This document shows positions 33,144 to 43,377 of a stretch of DNA of 64,000 nucleotides, piece after piece. The notes under the pieces were generated by a model that ran no database searches, had not been told where the DNA came from, and worked only from the letters and a program-made list of their open reading frames with translations. Position numbers and translations under genes: made by a program. The DNA is taken from assembly GCA_964019425.1 (NCBI GenBank), contig OZ025786.1, positions 62,001-126,000 of the forward strand, in the 5' to 3' direction. Each line of letters opens with the position of its first letter. Position 1 is the first letter of the stretch. Source of the DNA: Flectonema sp. DT1601 (Eukaryota > Euglenozoa > Diplonemea > Diplonemida > Diplonemidae).

Positions 33144-33389
33144 CTAAACATCAACAACCCCGACAGCTCTACTCATAAAATAAACAAAACAAAACAAAAT
33201 CCAGAAGAAAACCTGTAATGGTTTTTTCTTTCTTTTTTTTAAAAATCTTTTTTTATTATTTAAACGGAGGTCAAAAACGTCACTTACGATTATTTCGACA
33301 TCAACGTCGTCAGTTGACGTCTTTTTCTTTGTAAGCTGTAGGTTGAAAGAAACGCCGAGACGAGTTACAAGTACTAATAACCATTTCAA
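33144..33389 (-). CDS. Possible small tail-anchored protein
   Basis: The open segment TKKKTSTDDVDVEII can be joined at a CATTACAG acceptor (exon 33144-33212) to a hydrophobic C-terminal helix (VFFWILFCFVYFMSRAV), giving a plausible tail anchor. Against it: the donor is GTAAGT, unlike the GTNTG donors elsewhere, and no ATG is present in frame in the upstream part. A 44-codon ORF starting MIFLLSLLTSWGEPAF lies just upstream (33398-33532) in another frame. Low confidence. Confidence 0.22.
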   Translation of the reverse strand: MKWLLVLVTRLGVSFNLQLTKKKTSTDDVDVEIIVSDVFDLRLNNKKRFLKKRKKKPLQVFFWILFCFVYFMSRAVGVVDV

Positions 33390-33706
33390 AGATCACTCTG
33401 TTGACTTGTTGTTTGGTTCGACTGAATTTCAGAATCTTCTTTCCCCGCTGACAGTTTCAAGTCCGTTCCCTTGAATGCTGGTTCACCCCAGCTAGTAAGT
33501 AGGGACAGAAGGAATATCATCGGTCCTCACTAATGACCTCCTCTTGTTTGATTCGATTAAATCCATTTGTGGGTCGAACCTCTCTAGTGATAGTGATCAG
33601 AGATCACTTCATAAAATTAAATCTCCAATAAGTAGTTAGGGAATAAAAAAGGTACACACGGATGCTAGCAATCAGTACACGGGTAACACACCACCCAAAT
33701 ATAAAC

Positions 33707-35158
33707 CTAGAAGAAGTAATACATAATAAAACCAGATATGCATCCAAATCCGACTACAACAGGAGCATATTTCTTAATCATTGCCATTCTGGTTAGCTTT
33801 CTGGTCTTTTTCCAGTAGTCTGCACTCTCACTCTTTAGACGGGTCGATTGGTTTTGAAGATTTTCAAGCTGTTTTGGTAAAGTTGTTGTTATTGTTTTTT
33901 ATTAGAAAGGTACGGTCATTGAGAGAGGGGGGATTTTAAATCTCAGAAGGACTGTAGCACGACAGAACCGATAACTCGGGTATGGTCGTAATTGGTAGTC
34001 TTCTTTTTGTTCTGGAACAAGTTTGAGGAATACTGCGGGGACCTAATCCCTTGCAACTCGGCTATATGTGGACGGCTCACATGATTCTGCTAACTTCACT
34101 GCAGGTGCGGCAGCAGTACAGGTCTCCAACTGAGAGAACGATGTCATCGAGACTTGTGTAGCTACTGAAAGCAGCTACAAGGAAATGTTTCAAATACGTC
34201 ACAAGTACCTCTTCTAACCCTTCCTCTTCACTCCAATTCTCATAATGTGAGTTCCCACATCTCAGAAGGACTGTAGCACGACAGAACCGATAACTCGGGT
34301 ATGGTCGTAATTGGTAGTCTTCTTTTGCTAAACAAAACAGCTCGCTAATAATTTGTCTTTTTTTCGTAATAACATCAACGAAGGGCAGTCCACTCACAGG
34401 CTACGATGAGCTCGCATCGACAAGGGAGTTCCCACATCTCAGAAGGACTGTAGCACGACAGAACCGATAACTCGGGTATGGTCGTAATTGGTAGTCTTCT
34501 TTGTGTCACACAAGCTCTCAGATAGTTGATTATGAATAATTTGTATTAAAAATTTTAAAAAAAAAATTAGACAAACCTTTTCACCCCTTCCCAGAATATC
34601 CTCCAAACTCTGATGCATAATATTTGTTACTTCCGAGAGTTCTTTTTGAAGATGGTGAATCTGTTTGTGTGTTTTTTTTTTTTTCATTTCCAGAGAGGGA
34701 ATAGTAACGCAATATTAATATGATAAGATGCACACCTGCGGGTTTTGACTATTCTGATCGTAGAATCTGACCTTTTTAACAATAATTTTATCGAACTTAA
34801 TGAGAGCATATTCTCTGTCTGCATCATTTATTTGATGAATTGAATACATTTCATGAAAGTCTCTCCTCAACTCTTCGAGGTATGACTGAACAGTTTCCTT
34901 TCTATTTCCACGAGAGCTGCAGGTAACAAAGCATACAGCTCCATCGTTTAAAACGTAAAAAGATGCTTCACCACCTTCTAAACAAGTATGTCTTGGTAGC
35001 TTACCCGATTGGTACATACTTCTGATATGTTTGAAGACAGTTGTCTCATGTTGTTGATCTGCTTCACTGCGATGCCTACTCGCATCACACGAAGAGCACA
35101 ACAACATTCCATCACCCAATCGATAAATTGCTGTGCTCAGACTTATAGAAGTAGCCAT
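33707..35158 (-). CDS. SEC22: Sec22-like longin R-SNARE
   Basis: Three hand-spliced exons (34736-35158, 34577-34660, 33707-33868), all phase 0, total 222 residues. Exon 1 is the longin domain (ISLSTAIYRLGDGMLLCSS to ALIKFDKIIVKKVRFYDQN). Exon 2 starts the SNARE helix (LQKELSEVTNIMHQSLEDIL, RGEK). Exon 3 completes it (LENLQNQSTRLKSESADYWK) and gives the C-terminal membrane anchor (YAPVVVGFGCISGFIMYYFF). Order and length match Sec22, the SNARE of ER-Golgi transport. Donors GTGTGC and GTTTGT, both acceptors AACAG. Intron 2 is 708 nt and holds three direct repeats. The zero-layer position should be Arg; R in LGRGEK is the likely residue. Confidence 0.88.
33940..34502. repeat. Three direct repeats inside Sec22 intron 2
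   Basis: A unit of about 67-77 bp (CTCAGAAGGACTGTAGCACG and onward to GGTAGTCTTCTTT) occurs at 33940-34007, 34249-34324 and 34426-34502. The last two share ten extra bases (GAGTTCCCACAT) on the left. Copies are essentially identical, separated by unrelated sequence. The open reading frames at 34077-34397 and 34439-34687 run through them but do not fit the SNARE. Confidence 0.92.
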
Positions 35159-36079
35159 TTGATACTTGATGTGATGTGTTTCTGATGAAGTAACAAAATC
35201 TAATCATTCAGTGACAGCAACACCATTCACACTTCGATACGATAGCTACACTGAACTGAAATGTGAACTACGGGAGAGTGCAGAGGTGGGAAAAGGGACA
35301 CTCGCAACATATAAACAATGGGAACCAGGAGAATAACACAACACCATTCAACATTCATAGTAATATTTAAGTAGCTGAGGCTGACAGTCATCCAACTGTG
35401 AGACTCTGTATCTGACTTTTCAAACTTTTTTTTTTTTGGATTTTTTTTTTTTTTTTGAATTTTTTTCTCTCCGAGAAGGGGAAAAAAAAAAAAAAAAAAA
35501 AAAAAAAACGCTGGCTTGTGAAGAAGGAAGTCCTTTTTTTATCTAAGCCTCACAACAACGAGGCAAGAACCAGAACATGAAAGAAAAAAGAAGGAAAAAA
35601 AGTACGGCACCTAAAATAGCTCTAGTAGTGACCTTCGTCTTTGCGGATTCCAGAACCGTAAATTCAATCAGACTGAGGGAGTTTAAGACATTAGGATCAC
35701 CTTATTATTTGCCATTTCAACCTCTATTAACACACAAGGTAGGATTGATCGTGTGTTTTTTTGTTTTTTTTTATATAAGGAGGGGGGAAAATACTTAGGG
35801 GAAGAAAAAGAAAAAAAAATCACTCACAAGATACCATCCGCAGCAAAAAAAAAAAAAAAAAAAAAAAAATCAAACCTTTCGAGAAACACAAAAGAAATAA
35901 AATAAAAGAAACAAAAGGAACCAACTCAATGAATGAGTTGTTTTTGAAAGTCTCCCGTTGTCAATGATTGCCTGCGGTATTCAAACGGTTTGACACCAGA
36001 ACGAAACCTCAGTAACGTCGTCAAAGGAATAACTCCTGTAGAAATAATCTGTAAACAGCTGCCTTGACACCTAATAATA
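35159..36079. other. Intergenic with poly(A)/poly(T) runs
   Basis: Alternating T and A runs at 35427-35460, 35484-35508 and 35844-35869. Plus-strand ORF 35577-35798 has no domain. Nothing else seen. Confidence 0.6.
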
Positions 36080-36614
36080 TTAATCAGCCTCCGCCTCAGT
36101 AATTGAAGACGGCGACAAGATTGCTGCTGCCGGAGGTGAAATAAATTGAGACGGAGTCACGGCCGCCGGTACTTCTGAAGGAAATTCCTGAGAAAGTCCA
36201 CAAATCGGAGTATTAACTGGAACTGGTACAACAGGACTAGCTGTAAGACTTTGAGAAGGTGTCGTCAGATTGGTAGTCGAAAGTGTTTTCTTTGCTGGCG
36301 TTGCAACCAAAGCCGGTCCTGAAATCGCAATGGCGGATGGCTCTAACATAGAGAAACTCACATTACCCATGTCAGGCACTGTGGCTCGACATCCTTCTGC
36401 ATACGGTCCTTGTAATGGAGTGTTCACTGGAGGTGGTAATGCTGGACTTCCTCCACTAAAACTTGAATTCTGCCTCAAGCTTCCTAAACTCAAATTACCA
36501 GAAGGCTCTGCATCAGATTTTGCCGGGCTGTTGTTTTTTTTATTTTTTTTATTATACTTTTACAAACTGCATTATTTAAAACAGAGGGTCAACATACGTC
36601 TTGAATTCACTCAT
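36080..36614 (-). CDS. Pro/Ser/Thr-rich low-complexity protein
   Basis: Two exons (36598-36614 encoding only MSEFK plus two bases of the next codon, and 36080-36527; donor GTATGT, acceptor AACAG, 70-nt intron). Frame closure gives 154 residues starting MSEFKTPAKSDAEPSGNLSL. The rest is Pro/Ser/Thr/Ala-rich with repeated short motifs (PVNTPLQG, PVNTPICG; TPAKKTLS), like a disordered phospho-acceptor or adaptor protein. No domain, signal peptide or membrane segment. Function unknown. Confidence 0.55.
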
Positions 36615-37628
36615 TGTTTGAAAGTTGTTATCGCTTAACTGGAGGATGATGTGTTCCCTCCGTATTGTGCTGAAGGGAGGGAAAATGATTAAGAAATAGC
36701 AGTGTGATGCCTTACTACAAACACTCTCATTACACGTGAATACAGCATAACCCTAATTTGTCATAAGAAAATGAATTTAGGTAGAACAAGGTGTGAACAG
36801 GCATTAAATATAGTAGTTGCCGTACCCCAACACATTTCCCAAAAAAAAAAAAAAAAAAAAAAGTGTTTTTTTTTTTCGTGTTACATAATCGCCATAAGGG
36901 AGATCGTGAAAGCGCTGTGTCCTACTTTTGCATCGTGGGTGACACTATTTTCTTTTTTTTTTTTTTTTTTCTCTTTTAATTCCACTTTTTTTTTTTTTTT
37001 TAAATTCACCCCATCGTTTGGGAGAGGGAATTGGGGAAAAAAAAACAAATTGGGGTTCCGCAGTCAGTTTTTAAATTTTTTTTTTTTTTTTTTTTTTTTT
37101 TCCCTTTCCCATTCTCACATCCTTTCTGTGTTCTCTTTTTCTCATTTTTTTATCCACGCCCAAGGGAAAGGGGAGCACCTTCATAACCAAAAAAAAAACC
37201 AAAAAAAAACCCGAATCCATATCAGATAAGCGTATAATAGGAGATTCAACAAAGACGTGTTTACTAGCAGGAACCTCAATGCAATATTTTTTTTCTTTCT
37301 TTCTTTCTTCGTAAAGCATGAATGAAGTATACTGCATAGTAAGCAACACATGCAAAGATGAGAACAAGTCAAACCTGACAACTGATGACTATTTAACCAA
37401 ACAAAACTTACGGATTCCAACAAAAAAAATGAAGGGGTGGGGGTTGTGCCAAAGTGCACATGTAAGAAAAAAAAAAACAAAAAATACCAAAAAAAAAAAA
37501 AAAAAAACAGCCACAAAACCCGATTAGGGGTTTGTCAGTTTGTTTGTTAGTTTTTTTTTTTTTTTTTTCCTAATTTCTGAACAAACCAATGTGTGTGTTT
37601 TTTTTTTTTTTTTTTTTTTTTTTTTGGG

Positions 37629-37660
<32 letters not shown>

Positions 37661-38429
37661 GAAAACGTAAGTCAAAACCAACCAGACACGAGAACAGAAA
37701 ATTTCTGTATTACTGAAAGGAGAACAAAAACAGACCTACCAAGTCGTTTATCCACAAGGAGGGCGAATTGCCTCACATAATGTTCCCCCACTAGGGGATA
37801 TATGATAAACAGGTTATTATTACTGCAGAAAGAAACTGTTCAGAGGGCTAGTTTCCTCCGAAGTAATCAACGAAACTGACCTTCTTTTTTTTTTTTTTTT
37901 TTTTTCTATTCTTCTTTCATTTTCATTCTGTCCAACAAACAGCGTAACTGCTAAGAGGAAAAAAAAAAAGAAGAAGAGCTTCAGGCCGTTCAGCACTTTT
38001 TTTTTTTTTTTTTTTTTTTTCCCTTCTTTTCCAACTTCCAAGCTACTGTAATATTACAGAGAAAAGAAGAAGAAAATGAAGAAGGGGAAAAAAACAAAAA
38101 CAAAAAAAGCAATTGTATTCGTTATTAAAGGATGAAGAGGGAAAGGACTGCGGAAGGAGGGATCTCAGATGGGAACAAAAAAAGAAAAAGGCTCGAAATT
38201 CTCACTATCTTATACTATTTGAGCTACACTATGAAAAAAGATTTTTTTAAAAAAAAAGATTTATAAACCAGCTAGATTTTACTAAAACATGGGCGATAGA
38301 TTCAACCTACTACCTTCTTCGTATTTTTTTATTTTATTTTTTTGTTCTTTCACTTTTGGTTGAGTGTGTTGGAATTTTTTTTTTTTTTTCTTCCCCACTA
38401 ATCCACCTTTTGTAAATTCTCGATCGATT
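36615..38429. other. Gene-free homopolymer-rich spacer
   Basis: One of the densest homopolymer regions: A runs at 36841, 37490 and 37630, and T runs at 36954, 36985, 37078, 37548, 37600, 37887 and 38000. No credible ORF. Confidence 0.65.
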
Positions 38430-40236
38430 TTAGTTTGGGGCAGGCGGCAACGGATTGTGGGTGAAGTCACCTTCGAAGGAACCTACGAACTGACCATCTG
38501 TTTGATTCATTTATTTTTTTCATTTCTATAAAATATTCGAACTGTGCAGTGAGAGCTTCTCCAGCATCTCACGACACGTCACGATTTAATCAGAAATCCG
38601 GCTCGCCAGAGAATGGGAAAACAAAAAGTCTCGCATATATATCTGACCCTGATACTACTCAGGAAGCAGCAGGGGACACATGATATGCTTCTAGTCAGTC
38701 TCTCACCAGTATGAGTTATCAGAGAAGGGGGACACGCGATACGAGCAACAATCTCACATATATATCTGACCCTGATACTACTCAGGAAGCAGCAGGGGAC
38801 ACATGATATGCTTCTAGTCAGTCTCTCACCAGTATGAGTTATCAGAGAAGGGGGACACGCGATACGAGCAACAATCTCACATATATATCTGACCCTGATA
38901 CTACTCAGGAAGCAGCAGGGGACACATGATATGCTTCTAGTCAGTCTCTCACCAGTATGAGTTATCAGAGAAGGGGGACACACGATACGAGCAACAATCT
39001 CACATATATATCTGACCCTGATACTACTCAGGAAGCAGCAGGGGACACATGATATGCTTCTAGTCAGTCTCTCACCAGTATGAGTTATCAGAGAAGGGGG
39101 ACACGCGATACGAGCAACAATCTCACATATATATCTGACCCTGATACTACTCAGGAAGCAGCAGGGGACACATGATATGCTGAGGGTGATATAATAAGGT
39201 TTTAATTTCCCCTTTAAATGCATCAAGCGCAAAGCATGCATGTCTCTAGACTAGGTTCCGACCTAGAGGCGTTCAGCCATAATCCATCCAGTGGTAGCAT
39301 CACGGCACTGTCCGATCAGACAACCGTAGATACCAGGGACTAGAAACGGGAGTTCCTCTCGTACTGTCATTCCAATACCAAATCGGTTACTTCTATTAGT
39401 TAATAAAGATACATACCTTGAAATTGGTTTTCACCCTGCAACTGGACAAGCTGGAGCTGGGTAGGCCTGTTTTTCCTTCAGTTTAATACCACTATGCAGG
39501 TGATAAGAATAGTCATTATTAATATTAATTTGTTGTTATAAAAACACCAACAGAGTTAAGAAAATGATAAAAGTACACACTGATTGCTTCCACTCTGTCC
39601 ACTCTGAGAAACTTGTCCCGTAGGAAGGAGGATAGACATAGGAGTAGTAACAAAAGGTTGTTGTCCTCCCTGTTGCTGTTGTTGTTGCTGCGGCTGATTC
39701 TCTGACTGACCCCCAGAGTAGCCAACCAATGGCGGGTTAGCAGGTCTTGGTGCTGGCTTGCAATAGGTACCTCCTGGTCCACACACGCGGGTAGCGCGTA
39801 CTCGAGTTGGAGCAATTTCCATACATTCATATTCTACTTCAGATCCTTCTAACAATGATCGAAATCCTTTGGAGTGAACAACTGAGTGATGGACAAATAC
39901 ATCGTCTCCTCCCTCGATTGGCTGAATAAAACCATATCCCTTATCAAGATTCCATCTCTTTACGAATCCTGGTCTGACTCTGCCTCTACTCTGTTGAACA
40001 CCACCTCCACCACCACCGCCACCGCCACCGCCACCACCTCCTTGGGATCCTCCAACTTGGGAGCCTCCTGTTGGAGCTCCTGGAGCAGCCTGGAATGAAC
40101 CCGCCTGCTGCAAGTATACCTGTTGGTATCCCTGTTGTGGCTGCTGCTGCTGAATCGCAGTGAACTGTTGCTGTTGCTGCTGCTGTTGTTGTTGACCACC
40201 CCACTGTATCTCTTGACTCAACCCATGCTCACCCAT
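38430..40236 (-). CDS. Cold-shock-domain (Y-box-like) RNA-binding protein 1
   Basis: Three exons (39581-40236, 39417-39466, 38430-38497; donors GTGTGT and GTATGT, both acceptors AACAG) give 257 residues. A Gln-rich N-terminus (polyQ) and a Gly run precede one cold-shock domain with both RNP-like motifs (KGYGFIQP, DVFVHHSVV). The C-terminal region is Gln/Pro-rich; exons 2-3 add QPTQLQLVQLQGENQFQ and then DGQFVGSFEGDF. Such proteins bind single-stranded RNA and control mRNA translation or stability in the cytoplasm. Intron 2 (919 nt) carries a 28S rRNA fragment and five units of the 123-bp satellite. The paralogue at 41051 lacks these introns. Confidence 0.82.
38628..39183 (-). repeat. Intronic 123-bp satellite, about 4.5 units
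   Basis: Exact 123-bp period (junction motif TGATATGC at 38681, 38804, 38927, 39050, 39173). Lies wholly inside intron 2 of the cold-shock gene. Read on the gene strand, the unit has short hairpins (CCTGA-loop-TCAGG; CTTCT...AGAAG around CTCA-loop-TGAG). Because 123 is 41 codons and one frame has no stop, a 220-codon ORF crosses the array; it is not in frame with the exons. Confidence 0.97.
39243..39375 (-). pseudogene. 28S rRNA 3'-end fragment inside an intron
   Basis: The minus strand carries conserved large-subunit rRNA sequence near the 3' end: the sarcin-ricin loop (AGTACGAGAGGAAC) and GATTATGGCTGAACGCCTCT. About 130 nt remain. It lies between the splice donor (39417) and the satellite array in intron 2 of the cold-shock gene, in the gene's own orientation. 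Confidence 0.9.
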
Positions 40237-40506
40237 GTTGCTGCCTTGGTTACTTCCTTCCGTTTTGAATTGGGGGGGAGGCTACGTACCTGAATGTGGA
40301 AATACAACATTAAATACACACTAGCTTCCACTGCAGAACTAAACACTGGTTCGAAAATGCCCTACGCAGGTGCACCTGTTGGGAAAGTTAGCAAAGAGAC
40401 GCAGATATCTATGCGATTATGTAAACCTTTTTTCACTGTGCCCACCAATAGTAATTGGGACTTTTTTGGCTGTTTTTTTTTTTTTTTTTTTTTTTCGTTT
40501 TGTAGT

Positions 40507-40546
<40 letters not shown>

Positions 40547-41050
40547 CCTTTCCCAGTGCATGTCGCCCTAACAGAAATTACCTGCTTGTTGTTCATCCTC
40601 GTGTTAATTATCTGGTCTGCGGTCGGCTTACTCCTGTGTTTGAATCCAATTAGCAGGAATGGAGGAAATGCAACGCAACCATTGATTTAATGAACACTGG
40701 CTTCGCTTTGTAAAAAGAAAGATAAACTAACAAAACAACATACCCCCACTCACTCACTCACTCTCAACACTCCCTTCACTCGATAGGTGGCTCTACGGTT
40801 TTGGTTCTCGCATCTTTTCCGCTTTTTTTTTTTTTTTTTGTTGTTGTTGTTGTTTTTAGTTATTATTTTTGTTTCATGCATTTCGTCCTTTATAATTCCT
40901 CACATTATTTTTGAGGGGCGAGGGCCACAGTCAGGTGTGAAACAACCGCACAATCTTTTTTTGTTTTTTTGTTTTTATCTTGTTTTTTTTTTTTTTCCAG
41001 TTTTTTTTTTTTTCCATCCGCTTGTGCCTACCTAACCTTTATACATCTGC
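40237..41050. other. Spacer between the two cold-shock genes
   Basis: Poly(T) runs near 40475 and 40510 (about 33 nt), 40825 and 40985. No gene. Confidence 0.6.
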
Positions 41051-41617
41051 CTACTCTTGTTGATTACCGAAGAATGGTTGGTTATTTGGGTAAACAGGGA
41101 GAATTGCTTGGTTAGCAGGTCTTGGTGCTGGCTTGCAATAGGTACCTCCTGGTCCACACACGCGGGTAGCGCGTACTCGAGTTGGAGCAATTTCCATACA
41201 TTCATATTCTACTTCAGATCCTTCTAACAATGATCGAAATCCTTTGGAGTGAACAACTGAGTGATGGACAAATACATCGTCTCCTCCCTCGATTGGCTGA
41301 ATAAAACCATATCCCTTATCAAGATTCCATCTCTTTACGAATCCTCTTCCTCTCGTTCCGCCACCACCACCGCCACCTTGAGATCCTCCGATTTGAGAGC
41401 CTCCTGTTGGAGCTCCTGGGGCAGCCTGGAATGAACCCGCCTGCTGCAAGTATACCTGTTGGTATCCCTGTTGTGGCTGCTGCTGTTGTTGTTGTTGCTG
41501 TTGCTGTTGCTGTTGCTGCTGTTGTTGCAAAAGAGCAGCGAATTGAGGCTGCTGCTGTTGCTGTTGTTGTTGTTGTTGCTGTGGAGCCCCCCACTGTAAT
41601 TCTTGATGATCCCCCAT
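41051..41617 (-). CDS. Cold-shock-domain (Y-box-like) RNA-binding protein 2
   Basis: A 188-residue single-exon paralogue of the gene at 38430. It has two long polyQ tracts, the same QGYQQVYLQQAGSFQAAPGA segment, a shorter Gly run, an added RGRG motif (GGTRGRGFVKRW), and an identical cold-shock domain (FVKRWNLDKGYGFIQP, DDVFVHHSVVHSKGF). After PAPRPAN the two proteins diverge; this one ends PVYPNNQPFFGNQQE without any intron. The near identity of the domain DNA indicates recent tandem duplication or gene conversion. Likely the same RNA-binding role with a different tail. Confidence 0.85.
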   Translation of the reverse strand: MGDHQELQWGAPQQQQQQQQQQQPQFAALLQQQQQQQQQQQQQQQQQPQQGYQQVYLQQAGSFQAAPGAPTGGSQIGGSQGGGGGGGTRGRGFVKRWNLDKGYGFIQPIEGGDDVFVHHSVVHSKGFRSLLEGSEVEYECMEIAPTRVRATRVCGPGGTYCKPAPRPANQAILPVYPNNQPFFGNQQE

Positions 41618-42199
41618 GTTGTTGTTTTTATTACCGAGAGGCGTGTGTACCTATTCAACAATAAACATAACAACGAACACAAAAAAGACAACCAAGAAAC
41701 GTGTACTACCTTAACGCAGTAGACAGTAGACTACCTTTATTTTAGTTAAATAAAAGAAGGGAAAAAAAATCAGATTAACCACAATGGAACAACTGATTCG
41801 CACAAACAAGAGGAGACTTAGCCACAACATATTATTATAAAGTGAAGGGGAAGACAGTTCGAGGGGGGCAATACATTTATTTTTTTATCTACATTGTTAA
41901 CTGCGGTATGAATGATGCTTTCCCTTCTCTTACGGTAATCCAAGTTGACTATTGTTGATTAGGTTGATGAGGGTTTTATTAACCTGACTACTTTAACAAA
42001 CAATTTAAAAAAAGAAAAAGGAAGAAGAAACACCACAAAGAAAAGAAGAGTCCGAAGCATCAGTTGTTTTCACCATCTCTGTCAGAGACAAAAGACAATA
42101 ATATGGACCGATTGCATAAGGAAGTATAAACTAAAAATTTGCACAGGGGAGAAAGTGTTGTCACCCACGCTGCCTAAGGAAAAAACACAACAGAATTAA

Positions 42200-42236
<37 letters not shown>

Positions 42237-42670
42237 ATAAAAAAAACCCCTCTCGGGGTCGCACTCTGAGTTCTGATTTGGTAATTAAAATTATGCAAGG
42301 GAAGAGAAAAAAAGGAATTTATCGACATCAAGAAAGCCAGCCAGGCTCCAGTACAAAAACAGACGATGTTAGCGAATCATATTTTTATTTAAATTATTCA
42401 TCAGATTTAATCATACCGACAACGTGAAGGTGTCAATAGCGGGTCGCACTATTTCTATATTTCACCTCATAAACAAAAGTGGAACTGGTTTTTTTTTTTT
42501 TTCGTTTTTTTTTGTTTTTTTTCAACTATTGACAAAAAAAAAAAAAACTCCCCTCAACAAAAAGGCTAACAACGTAATAATTTCCCAGTTGGCAATAATT
42601 TGTTATTTCTCTGGGCTCTGGACGACATGTGTTGGAATCTAACGGAATAACAAACAAAATGAGAGAATTA

Positions 42671-42704
<34 letters not shown>

Positions 42705-43377
42705 TACAGAAAGGGAAGTAGACAGCCAATTTCCCAGGCTGTTATTGGAATAACTAAAAGTAAAAGGACCCAACTCTTGTGGTCAAAGTATTCTTCTTTA
42801 TTTTATTTTTTTTTTTGTTCTCACCAGAGGTTTCCTAGCAGAATTTTTCTTGTGAGGAAAAAATCAACCAGTTTTTTTTTTTTTTTTTTTTTTTTCCAGC
42901 CCGAATTGTCGTATTGCGGTTCAGGTAATTATCGATATGACCTTAGGAAATATCACCTACACCGTCTTTTAGAGAAATGAATTAATAAATAAATTTTAAA
43001 AAAAATAAAATGAATAACAGTAATGTCTTATTCAGGTTTTTGATGATCCGGTCAGCCTACCGATGTGGGATCAACAAAGAAAATCGATTTAAAAAATTGA
43101 ATATAAAAAAATAAAAAGATTTGCATCGACATCTCTCTTTGTCGGCAGTTACAGTTATCAGAATGAGAAAGCCAAAAAAAAAAAAATAAAGTTTGCTTTC
43201 CGATATTATTTTAGAGAAGACAAAAAATAAATCTATTGTGTGTCTGTACAAGGTAATAAAAACATCAAATGCCGTAGTCCCTCAGGTGATCCGGTCAGCC
43301 CACTGATGTGGGATCGATAAAGTGAGCAGCGGTGATGAGCTTATCTCTTTTTGAATAACTATTTCAGTTCGATGAGA
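41618..43377. other. Spacer with homopolymers and two related hairpins
   Basis: A runs of about 34 nt at 42200 and 42671. Two related palindromic segments (GATCCGGTCAGCC...GTGGGATC) lie at 43044-43072 and 43288-43315, downstream of the Tudor-knot gene stop. No gene. Confidence 0.65.

Noticed and set aside
34077-34397. 106-codon ORF in the Sec22 intron as an extra exon
   Set aside because: Inserting it would interrupt the continuous SNARE heptads (RGEK/LENLQN), and it runs through a direct repeat.
38579-39241. 220-codon ORF as a real repeat protein
   Set aside because: It lies inside an intron whose splicing is supported by frame closure, and no start or exon context fits.
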